Positions 7,149-14,768 of a DNA stretch of 19,402 bases are shown piece by piece. The stretch is from positions 1 through 19,402 of the forward strand of contig CALEWF010000232.1 in NCBI GenBank assembly GCA_937925455.1. Reading direction: 5' to 3'. Origin of the DNA: an uncultured Flavobacteriales bacterium (GTDB lineage: Bacteria; Bacteroidota; Bacteroidia; CAIKAF01). The notes beneath the pieces were generated by a model. That model searched no databases. It had not been told where the DNA came from and saw only the letters and a program-made list of their open reading frames with translations. Numbering within the stretch: the stretch's first letter is position 1; each line of letters starts with the position of its first letter. Both the position numbers and the translations under genes were made by a program.

Positions 7149-7156
7149 CAAAGCTA
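7149..7156 (-). promoter_or_regulatory. -7 box of the aroQ promoter
   Basis: The minus strand reads TAGCTTTG, a perfect TAnnTTTG box, 17 nt before the aroQ start codon. No good -33 TTTG is found at the expected distance. Confidence 0.4.
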
Positions 7157-7211
7157 TAATTTTTATCAACGCTACTGTAAGTTTATAACGATGTATGCTA
7201 CATGCCCGGAA

Positions 7212-7228
7212 TTAGATATAATATCTAA
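7212..7228. promoter_or_regulatory. 17-nt perfect palindrome upstream of aroQ
   Basis: TTAGATAT (7212-7219) and ATATCTAA (7221-7228) are perfect inverted repeats about one central base. It lies about 80 bp upstream of aroQ and far from xerD. The size and symmetry would suit a dimeric regulator, but AT-rich palindromes also arise by chance. Confidence 0.35.
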
Positions 7229-7360
7229 ACATTCGTTTCAATGAATCATTTTATGGAGGCAACCGCGTGTTTCTCTGCCTCGAAGGTGCGGATTCATACG
7301 CTGCCCCGATATTAAATTACGAATTATCCATTACGAATTGCGAATATCATGCAATTAATA

Positions 7361-7424
7361 CATCTTTAAATCAACTCATCTTCAAATCAACTCATCTTCA
7401 AATCAACTCATCTTCAAATCTGCT
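7361..7424. repeat. 16-bp tandem repeat, nearly four units
   Basis: Unit CATCTTCAAATCAACT, at 7361, 7377, 7393 and (diverging after CATCTTCAAATC) 7409. Only one base differs in the first unit and none in the second and third. The last unit runs into the start of the 143-bp palindrome, and the same CTTCAAATCT lead-in precedes the other copy (97-106), so the tandem array looks like local amplification of the element's flank. Confidence 0.85.
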
Positions 7425-7564
7425 GCGGATGGAAGTGAAAAGCCCGCAGGGGCGAAGCCCACAGGGCACGGGGTAGCGGGGCTGAGGGCACGAAGACACC
7501 GCTACCCCGATGCCCTGTGTGGCTGAGCCCCGAGGACTTGCAACGGACAGCCGCTTTAAGCAGC
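7422..7564. repeat. 143-bp GC-rich imperfect palindrome, copy 2
   Basis: Same length and ends (GCTGC...GCAGC) as copy 1. Here the hairpin is best: CGGGGTAGCGG (7469-7479) pairs perfectly with CCGCTACCCCG (7499-7509), and CACAGGGCA (7460-7468) with TGCCCTGTG (7511-7519), leaving only A7510 bulged and a 19-nt loop. GGGGC/GCCCC extends the stem outward. With the tandem repeat it accounts for most of the aroQ-xerD gap (7132-7640); no gene is seen there. Confidence 0.88.
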
Positions 7565-7628
7565 CATACATGATTAAAATTTAAAATCAAATAACAATTT
7601 TGAGGTAATTTTATCGAAGTGTTGATAA

Positions 7629-7636
7629 TACCTTTG
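7629..7636 (+). promoter_or_regulatory. -7 box of the xerD promoter
   Basis: TACCTTTG, a perfect TAnnTTTG match immediately before the xerD start. A TTTG lies at 7599-7602 but the 26-nt spacing is longer than usual. If used, the transcript would start around 7641 and be leaderless or nearly so, which would favour ATG 7650 over GTG 7641. Confidence 0.4.
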
Positions 7637-7640
7637 TTGT

Positions 7641-8537
7641 GTGAACCCAATGTATCTTCAAGGTTTCAAAGCCTATCTGCAACTGGAAAAATCGCTGTCG
7701 GAACACAGCATTCAGGCTTATTTAGACGATGTAAAAAAGTTTATGCAATACTGCGAAATAGAAAACATTCGGTTTGATCCGAAAAATATTCAGTTGCAAC
7801 ACCTCACCGGCTTCATCACCTGGCTTCATGACCTGGGGCTTTCTGCCACTTCGCAGGCTCGTATCATTTCAGGCATTCGGGCTTTTTTTCGGTTTATGAC
7901 CTTAGAAAAAATGATTGATACCGACCCTTCGCAACTGCTTGAAATGCCCAAGCTGGGACGAAAACTTCCCGAAGTACTTTCGGTAGAAGAAATAGACCGG
8001 ATAATTGCTGCTATTGACCTTAGCAAGCCCGAAGGCGAGCGTAATAAAGCCATCATTGAAACCCTCTATGGTTGCGGACTACGGGTAAGCGAACTCACCG
8101 AGCTTCGTATTTCAAACTTGTTTTTTAACGACGGCTTTATTCGGGTAATTGGCAAAGGTGATAAAGAGCGGTTGGTTCCTATCAGTGAAATCACGATACG
8201 CTATATTAAAAATTACATAGACCTTATTCGCGTTCACATCCCTGTAAAAAAAGGATTTGAAGACATTGTATTTCTCAACCGCAATGGCAGAAAACTTACC
8301 CGGCAAATGATATTTATCATGATACGCGATTTGGCAGCCCGAGCCGGCATTCATAAAACCATTAGCCCGCATACTTTGCGTCATTCCTTTGCCACCCATC
8401 TCATTGACGGCGGTGCTGACCTACGCGCCATTCAGGAAATGCTGGGGCATGCCTCCATTACCACCACTGAAATTTATACTCATTTAGACCGGCAATATCT
8501 TCGCGATACCATCATTCAGTTTCATCCCCGCAGCTAA
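7641..8537 (+). CDS. xerD: Site-specific tyrosine recombinase XerD
   Basis: 298 residues; one half of the XerCD system that resolves chromosome dimers at dif. The N-terminal SAM-like core-binding domain spans about 5-90 and the catalytic domain about 108-290. All catalytic residues are visible: Arg148 (GCGLRVSEL), Lys172 (GKGDKER), His244 and Arg247 (HTLRHSFATH), His270 (LGHASI) and nucleophile Tyr279 (TTEIYTHLD). The length is typical, and position next to aroQ supports the housekeeping Xer rather than an integrase. The start is GTG 7641 (MNPMYLQGFK); ATG 7650 is equally possible. No dif site was recognised in the window. Confidence 0.93.
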   Translation: MNPMYLQGFKAYLQLEKSLSEHSIQAYLDDVKKFMQYCEIENIRFDPKNIQLQHLTGFITWLHDLGLSATSQARIISGIRAFFRFMTLEKMIDTDPSQLLEMPKLGRKLPEVLSVEEIDRIIAAIDLSKPEGERNKAIIETLYGCGLRVSELTELRISNLFFNDGFIRVIGKGDKERLVPISEITIRYIKNYIDLIRVHIPVKKGFEDIVFLNRNGRKLTRQMIFIMIRDLAARAGIHKTISPHTLRHSFATHLIDGGADLRAIQEMLGHASITTTEIYTHLDRQYLRDTIIQFHPRS

Positions 8538-8551
8538 AAAACCTATTTTTG
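8520..8551 (+). promoter_or_regulatory. Predicted promoter for the HD-cyclase gene
   Basis: TATTTTTG at 8544-8551 is a perfect TAnnTTTG box; TTTC (8520-8523) lies 20 nt upstream, one base off the -33 TTTG. The -33 half lies inside the end of xerD (stop 8535-8537). Predicted start near 8557, 13 nt before the ATG at 8570. Confidence 0.45.
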
Positions 8552-8569
8552 TAATAATTGATTGTATTA

Positions 8570-10249
8570 ATGAACACCGCGCTGCTGCAAGAAATAGAAA
8601 CCTATGTTACTAAACTGCTGGAAGAAAAGCTTCCCAAAGAATTGTGTTATCATGATATAAAGCATACACGCGAAGTGGTAGCCCGCGCCTTGGAAATAGG
8701 GAGTGGCGAAAAACTCACTAACGAAGAACTGGAAATTGTGGCCATAGCTGCCTGGTTTCATGATGTGGGCTATACAGAACAATACATCGGCCACGAAGAA
8801 GAAAGTCAGTTTATTGCTGAAAATTTTCTATGCGGAAAAAACTACCCCGAAGAAAAAATCACCATCATCAAAAACTGCATTTTGGCCACCAAATACCTGC
8901 ATGATGCAGGAAATATCTTAGAATCGGTACTGATTGATGCTGACCGTCTTTCGATGGGCTTAGATATATTTGAAGAACGGGGCGAACTACTACGCAAAGA
9001 ATGGGAAGTGTATCTAGACAAACATTATACCGACAAAGAATGGTGCGATATACAAATAAAATACCTGCAAGAAACCGAATTTCTTACCCGGTATGCCTTT
9101 CAGAAATACCAGGAACAAAAAGACCGGAACCTAAAACTTTTTAAAGAACGCAGCATTGAGTTAGAGCGTGAAACCAATAAGATAACCCAACAATCTAAAG
9201 CCTATATTATACAGCTTAGCAACACTCTGCTAAATGCCGCCGGGACTATTCTATTGGGCTTAGTTATTGGTATTTCGCTCAGTTTAACAGTGTGGGGAAA
9301 TTATAGTTATTCCTGGGGAATTGGTTCTATTTCCGGTTTTTTAATCGGACTGGCATTACGCCTTGGCGACCGGCCATTTGAACGCCTGATTATTCGTCAA
9401 TTCAATTTTCCGATATCCTTGTTTATTGGCACTTTCACGCTCATTGTCTTATTTAAAGCAGCACAGTATGCGGGTATGGTAATTTTTGATTTACTGGTAG
9501 CCGAAATGAATTTTTCTGAAATTACCGAATCGAAAATATTCAAAGATATTATTTCTTCGCAAGGCTTTATGATAATGCTTTGGTCAGCTTTTCTCATTAG
9601 TGTTATCTTAAACATTATCAAATTAACCAGCCGCATCATCGGTCCCAGGCTCATGATGAATTATATTATGGGGATGTATCATAAGCCCATCGAAGAAGAA
9701 CGAATCTTTATGTTTCTTGATATAAATTCATCTACCAGCCTTGCTGAAAAAATGGGCACCAAAAAATATCATGAATTACTAAATCAATTTTTTTATGACA
9801 TTGGCGAACCCATCAGTAAATCCAGAGGCGAAATTTATCAATACGTAGGTGATGAAGTGGTTGTAACCTGGAAAATGAAAGACGGTGTAAAAAATGCTAA
9901 TTGCATACGTTGTTATTTCCGCATAGAAAAACAAATGGAAAAACTTCGCTCCGAATACATTAAAAAATTTGGGTTTTGCCCTGAATTTAAAGTGGGCATG
10001 CATGGAGGAAAAGTAATTACGGGCGAAGTAGGCCGCACCAAAACAGAAATAGTATTTCATGGCGATGTAATCAATACTACCGAACGCATCCTGAACCAGT
10101 GCATCAACTTGGGAAAAAAAATGCTAATTTCAGAAAACCTGTTGCGCCGGCTCGACCTGATACCCAGCATTCATGCTGAGTATGTAACTACCCGATTATT
10201 TAAGGGAAAGGAAAATGAGGTATCTTTATACACACTCATTAAAGAATAA
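8570..10249 (+). CDS. HD-domain / membrane / class III nucleotidyl cyclase protein
   Basis: 559 residues in three parts. (1) Cytoplasmic HD metal-phosphohydrolase domain, about 20-190, with YHDIKHT (His28, His32), AWFHDVGY (His64-Asp65) and LIDADRLSMG (Asp123/125). (2) About four hydrophobic segments between 216 and 352, separated by short loops; a helical linker (about 180-215) precedes them. (3) C-terminal class III cyclase domain, about 375-559, with metal ligands Asp384 (FLDINSSTSLAE) and Asp428 (YVGDEVVV) and the transition-state pair Asn502/Arg506 (INTTER). The catalytic set looks complete, but the base-selecting positions hold Gln424 (usually Lys) and Val495 (usually Asp or Thr), so the nucleotide used is open. 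The ATG at 8570 is preferred over TTG 8558. It lies between xerD and tRNA-Leu with no visible partner gene. Confidence 0.85.
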   Translation: MNTALLQEIETYVTKLLEEKLPKELCYHDIKHTREVVARALEIGSGEKLTNEELEIVAIAAWFHDVGYTEQYIGHEEESQFIAENFLCGKNYPEEKITIIKNCILATKYLHDAGNILESVLIDADRLSMGLDIFEERGELLRKEWEVYLDKHYTDKEWCDIQIKYLQETEFLTRYAFQKYQEQKDRNLKLFKERSIELERETNKITQQSKAYIIQLSNTLLNAAGTILLGLVIGISLSLTVWGNYSYSWGIGSISGFLIGLALRLGDRPFERLIIRQFNFPISLFIGTFTLIVLFKAAQYAGMVIFDLLVAEMNFSEITESKIFKDIISSQGFMIMLWSAFLISVILNIIKLTSRIIGPRLMMNYIMGMYHKPIEEERIFMFLDINSSTSLAEKMGTKKYHELLNQFFYDIGEPISKSRGEIYQYVGDEVVVTWKMKDGVKNANCIRCYFRIEKQMEKLRSEYIKKFGFCPEFKVGMHGGKVITGEVGRTKTEIVFHGDVINTTERILNQCINLGKKMLISENLLRRLDLIPSIHAEYVTTRLFKGKENEVSLYTLIKE

Positions 10250-10259
10250 TTTTTTTGCT

Positions 10260-10267
10260 TAGCTTTG
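10260..10267 (+). promoter_or_regulatory. -7 box of the tRNA-Leu promoter
   Basis: TAGCTTTG, a perfect TAnnTTTG match, ending 19 nt before the tRNA 5' end. No convincing -33 element is seen at the expected distance. Confidence 0.4.
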
Positions 10268-10286
10268 CAATTGTTAAAAAACTTTT

Positions 10287-10368
<82 letters not shown>

Positions 10369-10497
10369 CAATACTGTATAAACACGGTGCATCGTTTTGC
10401 TTGTTTGTACCGAATAATTCCAAATTATTCATTAGAAATTTTTCTAAGGCATCTAAAAGAAAAAGCACCTTTGTAGCCACTGCTACATATAAAATAC

Positions 10498-10581
10498 AAC
10501 CACAGAGAAAACAGAGGAATACAGGGTGTTTTACTTTCATTTTCTATGTGTTCTCCGTGTATCTCTGTGTGCTTTGTGGTT
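10498..10581. repeat. CACAGAG/CTTTGTGG inverted repeat element 1
   Basis: AACCACAGAGAAAACAGAG (10498-10516) is the reverse complement of CTCTGTGTGCTTTGTGGTT (10563-10581) at 16 of 19 positions, giving a hairpin with a 46-nt loop. The motif recurs in the next element. Repeats of this ACCACAGAG/ACCACAAAG type are scattered through many Bacteroidota intergenic regions. No gene is seen in 10369-10888. Confidence 0.65.
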
Positions 10582-10616
10582 AAAAAATTTTTTACTATTC
10601 AGGTTTAATGCTTTTT

Positions 10617-10726
10617 ACCACAAAGAACACAAAGTTTTACACAAAGGGCTCAGAGTGCGGTCGTTTCTGTCATAACTTTTTCTTTGTGTGCTTTGTGGTT
10701 AAATTTTTCACCATAGAGAACACAGA
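10617..10726. repeat. CACAAAG inverted repeat element 2 with partial third unit
   Basis: ACCACAAAGAACACAAAG (10617-10634) is mirrored by CTTTGTGTGCTTTGTGGT (10682-10699) with two mismatches. A further forward-oriented partial unit, ACCATAGAGAACACAGA, lies at 10710-10726. Together with element 1 it forms a run of alternating inverted units between tRNA-Leu and murF-alr. Confidence 0.65.
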
Positions 10727-10816
10727 TAAATAAACCAATTAAAAAACATCTTCAACCCGGTTTAATGCAATTGAAGTAAAATAACTGTTTGACCCCAGGT
10801 GGTTACTTCATAGAAT

Positions 10817-10880
10817 CGGCTTTAATACAGAAATCAAAATAACTTTGCATTATATGCGGTTTTCTATTGCATAATTTGGG
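10817..10880. repeat. AT-rich TTGCATAAT repeat, copy B
   Basis: Aligns over about 64 bp with 310-374 and over its right 38 bp with 1-39. It contains TTGCATTAT and TTGCATAAT as spaced direct repeats and ends eight bases before the murF-alr stop codon (10889), on the downstream side of that leftward gene, as copy C does for trmH. Confidence 0.65.
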
Positions 10881-10888
10881 TTTAACAT

Positions 10889-13357
10889 TCATTCTTTTAC
10901 AAAAACCCGCTTAACACGTTGCGAAATTCCGGTAAGTACTTCATAAGGTATTGTTTGCATCAACTCAGCCATTTTTTCAATAGGTAATAAATTATCTCCA
11001 AAAACAATTACTTCATCTCCTTCCGAAGCTTCAATCCCGGTAATATCCAGCATGGTCATGTCCATACATACCCGGCCTATTACGGGGGCTAACACGCCGT
11101 TTACCACCATGTACCCTACTCCATTGCTCAGGCTTCGGCGGTAGCCATCCGCATAACCTATAGGAACAGTAGCAATTAAAGTGTCTTTTGTACACAGTGA
11201 ACTCCGTCCATAGCCTATCGTTTCACCAGCTTTAACTTTTCGAATCTGTGAAATTATGGTTTTTAAACGGGCTACGGGCATGAGGTGTTTCGATTGTTCA
11301 GGCGTGGCTCCTACTCCGTATAATCCAATCCCCAATCGTACCATATCGTATTGTGCTTCCGGAAACCGCTCTATGCCTCCGGTATTCAATATATGGCGTA
11401 GGGGTGTATAGCCCAAGGCTTCTGCCAACATTTGGCATGCTATATTAAACCGCGTAATTTGTATTTCGGTAAATGCATCGTGCATAGCTGATTCAGAAGC
11501 TGCCAAATGAGAAAAAATTGAAGCTACACGAATTTGTGGATTTTCTTTCAATAACCGAATAAGCGTAGGCAATTCTTCTGAATCAAAACCCAGGCGGTTC
11601 ATGCCGGTATTGATTTTAAGATGCACCGGCGGAACAGGTAATGAAGTAGAACGAGCAAAAAGTAAAAAACGAGTGAACGACCGCAAATTATAAATTTCAG
11701 GTTCGAGTTTGTGCTGTGCCATTCGGTCATAATGCTCCGTTTCGGGGCTCATCACCATTACAGGCAATGCAACTCCTTGTTGCCTCAAATGTATCCCTTC
11801 ATCAGTATAAGCCACAGCCAAATAATCAGCTTTGTAAAACTCCAGCATTTGAGCCACTTCGTGTTCACCGGTTCCGTAAGAAGCCGCTTTAACCATGGCC
11901 ATAAGGCGGGTACCCGGTTGTAATAATGAGCGGTAATAATTTAGATTATGTGCTAATGCATTCAAGTTAATTTCCAATACAGTAGAATGAATTTTTTCTA
12001 CTAAAAAAGCATCTAATCGTTCTAATTGAAATGCCCTGGCACCTTTAATCAGAATATCTTCGTCTCTGAAATTAAGTGTAGGCAATACCTCTATAAAATC
12101 TTCTGTATTTAAAAAATGATGAGAAACCTTTTGAAAAAGCATTTTATATTTTTCAAGGGTTGGTCCAATACATAGTATCCGCTCAAAGCCATATCCATTT
12201 ACCAAGTTGGCTAATTCCTGGTATAATTGAGCTTCGGGTTTAGATGATTGATGAATATCAGTAATGATTAATGTTTTTTTATGATGAGTACCCAACTCAA
12301 ACAAATATTGCAATGCTATGCGAATTGAATCTAAATCTGCATTATATGCATCATTAATAATACGGCAACCATTAATTCCCTTTTTCATTTCGAGTCGCAT
12401 AGCCACCGGTTGTAAACCTGCTACGGCATGTTTAATTGCATTAATCGGTATTCCTAATACCAGCATGGTAGCAATACTGTGTAAAGCATTTTCAATGGAA
12501 GCTTTATCTGTAAAAGGAATGGTTACCTTAAATTGTTCTGAGGCCAGTAAATGTAAAATGGTTTTTTCAGGCTTTTTGATGATTGATAAAATACGAAGGT
12601 CAGCATCTTGTACTGCCGACCATGTAAAAAAGCGAATACCTCGCAAGGGGGCATAATCGCGTACCACCTCATGTATAGACTCATGGTCACGACAATAAAT
12701 CAGCGTATGGCAGGAATGAAAGAGTTTTAACTTTTCTCTAATTTTTTGATAAGATGAAGAAAAATTTTCACCATGTGCATCACCAATCATAGTAAAAATG
12801 CCAATATCCGGATGTATCATCCAAGCCAAAGCATCCATTTCGCCAGGTTGGGATATACCGGCTTCAAATATTCCTAAATTGTGTTCGTTACCCATATTCC
12901 ACAAAGACAAGGGAACACCAGTTTGTGAATTATAACTTCCGGGGCTTTTAATAATTTGAAAAAATGGGCTCAACAACTGATATAACCATTCTTTTACCAC
13001 AGTTTTGCCATTACTGCCCGTAATACTAATTACAGGATAATGGAATTTACGCCGATGATAAGCAGCCAGATTATGTAAAGCTTTTAAGGTATTTTCCACC
13101 TGAATATATACTGCATCAGAATACAATATAACATCTGCATTCTGAGCAATTAAAAAATATCGAATGCCTTTATTATAGGCTTGTTCGATAAACATATGAC
13201 CATCGTGATACAAGCCACGGATAGCAATAAACAACGAAGTTTCAGGATACACAACCTTTCTACTATCAGTACACAGGTGTAAAACCAAATTCCTTATATG
13301 TTGTGCGTTAAGGATTGTACCTTCGCAAATTTTAGAAATTTCTTCAACTGTGTACAT
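10889..13357 (-). CDS. Bifunctional MurF ligase / alanine racemase
   Basis: An 822-residue fusion of two peptidoglycan precursor enzymes. The MurF half (about 1-450), which adds D-Ala-D-Ala to UDP-MurNAc-tripeptide, has the ATP loop GSNGKT (114-119), the AHGENF segment (194-199) and RIINDAYNADLDS (332-344). The alanine racemase half (about 457-822) makes D-Ala from L-Ala with PLP on Lys490 (MAMVKAASYG), with catalytic Tyr735 in GYADGY (734-739) and CMDMTMLD. Such fusions are known in Bacteroidota, so the joining is expected and not an assembly error; the reading frame is continuous. The fusion couples supply of D-Ala to its use. It lies 3 nt after tdk and is surely cotranscribed with it. Start at 13357 gives MYTVEEISKI, a normal MurF start. 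Confidence 0.95.
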   Translation of the reverse strand: MYTVEEISKICEGTILNAQHIRNLVLHLCTDSRKVVYPETSLFIAIRGLYHDGHMFIEQAYNKGIRYFLIAQNADVILYSDAVYIQVENTLKALHNLAAYHRRKFHYPVISITGSNGKTVVKEWLYQLLSPFFQIIKSPGSYNSQTGVPLSLWNMGNEHNLGIFEAGISQPGEMDALAWMIHPDIGIFTMIGDAHGENFSSSYQKIREKLKLFHSCHTLIYCRDHESIHEVVRDYAPLRGIRFFTWSAVQDADLRILSIIKKPEKTILHLLASEQFKVTIPFTDKASIENALHSIATMLVLGIPINAIKHAVAGLQPVAMRLEMKKGINGCRIINDAYNADLDSIRIALQYLFELGTHHKKTLIITDIHQSSKPEAQLYQELANLVNGYGFERILCIGPTLEKYKMLFQKVSHHFLNTEDFIEVLPTLNFRDEDILIKGARAFQLERLDAFLVEKIHSTVLEINLNALAHNLNYYRSLLQPGTRLMAMVKAASYGTGEHEVAQMLEFYKADYLAVAYTDEGIHLRQQGVALPVMVMSPETEHYDRMAQHKLEPEIYNLRSFTRFLLFARSTSLPVPPVHLKINTGMNRLGFDSEELPTLIRLLKENPQIRVASIFSHLAASESAMHDAFTEIQITRFNIACQMLAEALGYTPLRHILNTGGIERFPEAQYDMVRLGIGLYGVGATPEQSKHLMPVARLKTIISQIRKVKAGETIGYGRSSLCTKDTLIATVPIGYADGYRRSLSNGVGYMVVNGVLAPVIGRVCMDMTMLDITGIEASEGDEVIVFGDNLLPIEKMAELMQTIPYEVLTGISQRVKRVFVKE

Positions 13358-13360
13358 GCA

Positions 13361-13948
13361 TCAGGAAATTTGTGCTTGATGGTTTTGATAACAAAAACGG
13401 CATAAGGGTTTGTACTTATCTGTTTCGCCCAATAAAACAATTTTACTTTCACCAGTAACCCGATAGGAATGATGCGCCAAATGCCCACATTCCACACAAA
13501 TAGCGTGCACTTTGGTAACAAACTCGGCCACAGCCATTAATTGAGGCATTACGCCAAACGGATTTCCTAGATAATCCATATCAAGACCGGCAATGATGAC
13601 CCGCACCCCATTATTAGCCAAAGTATTACACACTTCTACCAAACCAGCATCAAAAAACTGCGCTTCGTCAATACCAACTACATCTACATCGTTAGCAAGC
13701 AGCAAAATATTGGCAGATGAAGGAACAGCCGTAGAATGAATAAAATTGGCATCGTGCGACACTACTTTTTGTTCGTCATATCGTGTATCAATGGCCGGTT
13801 TAAATATTTCCACTTTTAAACGGGCAAACTGCGCCCGTTTCAAACGGCGAATCAGCTCTTCGGTCTTACCAGAAAACATGGAACCGCAGATTACTTCTAT
13901 CCATCCTCTCCGCTTATCAGTTTGCTTAAATGTGTTTTCAACAAACAT
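13361..13948 (-). CDS. tdk: Thymidine kinase (type II)
   Basis: 195 residues; phosphorylates thymidine to dTMP in the salvage pathway. P-loop GSMFSGKT (22-29), the DEAQFF motif with catalytic Glu95, the lasso/substrate region around YLGNPFG, and zinc-binding Cys151, Cys154 (CVECG), Cys183 and Cys186 (CRFCYQ). Normal length for the family. First gene of a leftward two-gene unit with murF-alr. Its promoter region is shared with the divergent gene at 14058. Confidence 0.95.
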   Translation of the reverse strand: MFVENTFKQTDKRRGWIEVICGSMFSGKTEELIRRLKRAQFARLKVEIFKPAIDTRYDEQKVVSHDANFIHSTAVPSSANILLLANDVDVVGIDEAQFFDAGLVEVCNTLANNGVRVIIAGLDMDYLGNPFGVMPQLMAVAEFVTKVHAICVECGHLAHHSYRVTGESKIVLLGETDKYKPLCRFCYQNHQAQIS

Positions 13949-13962
13949 CTTGAATAAATCCT

Positions 13963-13994
13963 TTTGTATAGCCCAAAATCAGGCTATAAATTTG
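13963..13994 (+). promoter_or_regulatory. Predicted promoter for the 14058 operon, with inverted repeat in the spacer
   Basis: TTTG (13963-13966), 20-nt spacer, then a perfect -7 box TAAATTTG (13987-13994): the best promoter match in the window. Predicted start near 14001, leader about 57 nt. TATAGCC (13967-13973) and GGCTATA (13982-13988) form an inverted repeat filling the spacer, a plausible operator site. Confidence 0.65.
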
Positions 13995-14007
13995 TGCAAC
14001 TTTATTT

Positions 14008-14015
14008 CAAAATTA
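14008..14015 (-). promoter_or_regulatory. -7 box of the tdk promoter
   Basis: The minus strand reads TAATTTTG, a perfect TAnnTTTG box. Predicted start also falls near 14001, so it faces the rightward promoter. No clear -33 TTTG at the expected distance, hence lower confidence. Confidence 0.45.
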
Positions 14016-14057
14016 GCATAAAAACCAGGTTGAACCGTTTATTCACAAAACATTCTT

Positions 14058-14768
14058 ATGAATACGACCGAAATACTTGAAAAAATTGAATTGCACCTGT
14101 TGCGTACACAACGCTTGTTGCAACTAATACAAACCAACAGCCTCACTGTGGCTGACATTGAAAAAATACACACCGAATTACGTCAAGCTTATGAGTTTTC
14201 GGTAGTATTAAAGTATGCCAAACCTGCAAACGAAACATTTTCAAACCTGGTAACTGAGTCGGCTTCTGAACCAATTGTACAACCACCTGTACATTCCGCC
14301 GCCGAACCGGTTGTGCCGCCTAAAGCAGAGCCAAGCCCTCAACCTCCGGTAGTGGAAGTACCACCACCGGATGTGCAACCCACTCAGCAGCTACAACATG
14401 TAACACCGCTGGTCCCTGAAACTAAGAAAGAACCATATATACCTGCCATGACAGTGGCTGAGGCCAAGGTAACATTTAACGACCAAAAAGCCGAAATAGT
14501 AAAAGAAGCCCTGGCTGATAAATTAGCACAAAGCAAAATAGCCGATCTGACCAAAGCCATTGCCCTGCATGAAAAATTTCTTTTCATCAACGAATTGTTT
14601 CAGGGTGATAATGTACCTTACAATGAATTTATCAACAAGGTAAACCAACTGCAAACCCTGGATGAAGCCTTGATTACTATTAACGACTATGCTGGTAAAT
14701 ATCATTGGGATTTTGAATCGAAAACTTTTCAGAAAATGCTAATATACATTCAGCGCCGCCACGCATGA
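14058..14768 (+). CDS. Uncharacterised Pro-rich linker protein
   Basis: 236 residues, not recognised as a named family. Three parts: an N-terminal helical segment (about 1-55, MNTTEILEKIELHLLRTQRLLQ...), a Pro/Glu/Val-rich low-complexity linker (about 65-125), and a well-ordered, probably helical C-terminal part (about 150-236), including KIADLTKAIALHEKFLFINELFQGDN and ending YAGKYHWDFESKTFQKMLIYIQRR. No signal peptide or membrane segment, so cytoplasmic. The C-terminal part looks like the conserved functional unit and the linker a tether. It is first in an operon; its stop overlaps the M28 peptidase start by 4 bases (ATGA). No function is proposed. Confidence 0.85.
   Translation: MNTTEILEKIELHLLRTQRLLQLIQTNSLTVADIEKIHTELRQAYEFSVVLKYAKPANETFSNLVTESASEPIVQPPVHSAAEPVVPPKAEPSPQPPVVEVPPPDVQPTQQLQHVTPLVPETKKEPYIPAMTVAEAKVTFNDQKAEIVKEALADKLAQSKIADLTKAIALHEKFLFINELFQGDNVPYNEFINKVNQLQTLDEALITINDYAGKYHWDFESKTFQKMLIYIQRRHA

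Noticed and set aside
7361..7424. CRISPR-like short repeats
   Set aside because: Units of 16 bp are strictly head-to-tail with no spacers, and no cas genes are near; it is a plain tandem repeat.
7414..7650. 78-codon minus-strand frame across palindrome copy 2
   Set aside because: It lies over the repeat and the xerD promoter; its protein is only the translated palindrome, rich in Pro, Ser and His, with no recognisable family.
8570..10249. Pycsar-type anti-phage system
   Set aside because: The cyclase has unusual specificity residues, but no adjacent effector gene is present; neighbours are xerD and a tRNA. Kept only as a cyclase of open specificity.
10889..13357. Assembly error joining two genes
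   Set aside because: MurF-Alr fusions are known in Bacteroidota, both halves are complete and the frame is continuous.
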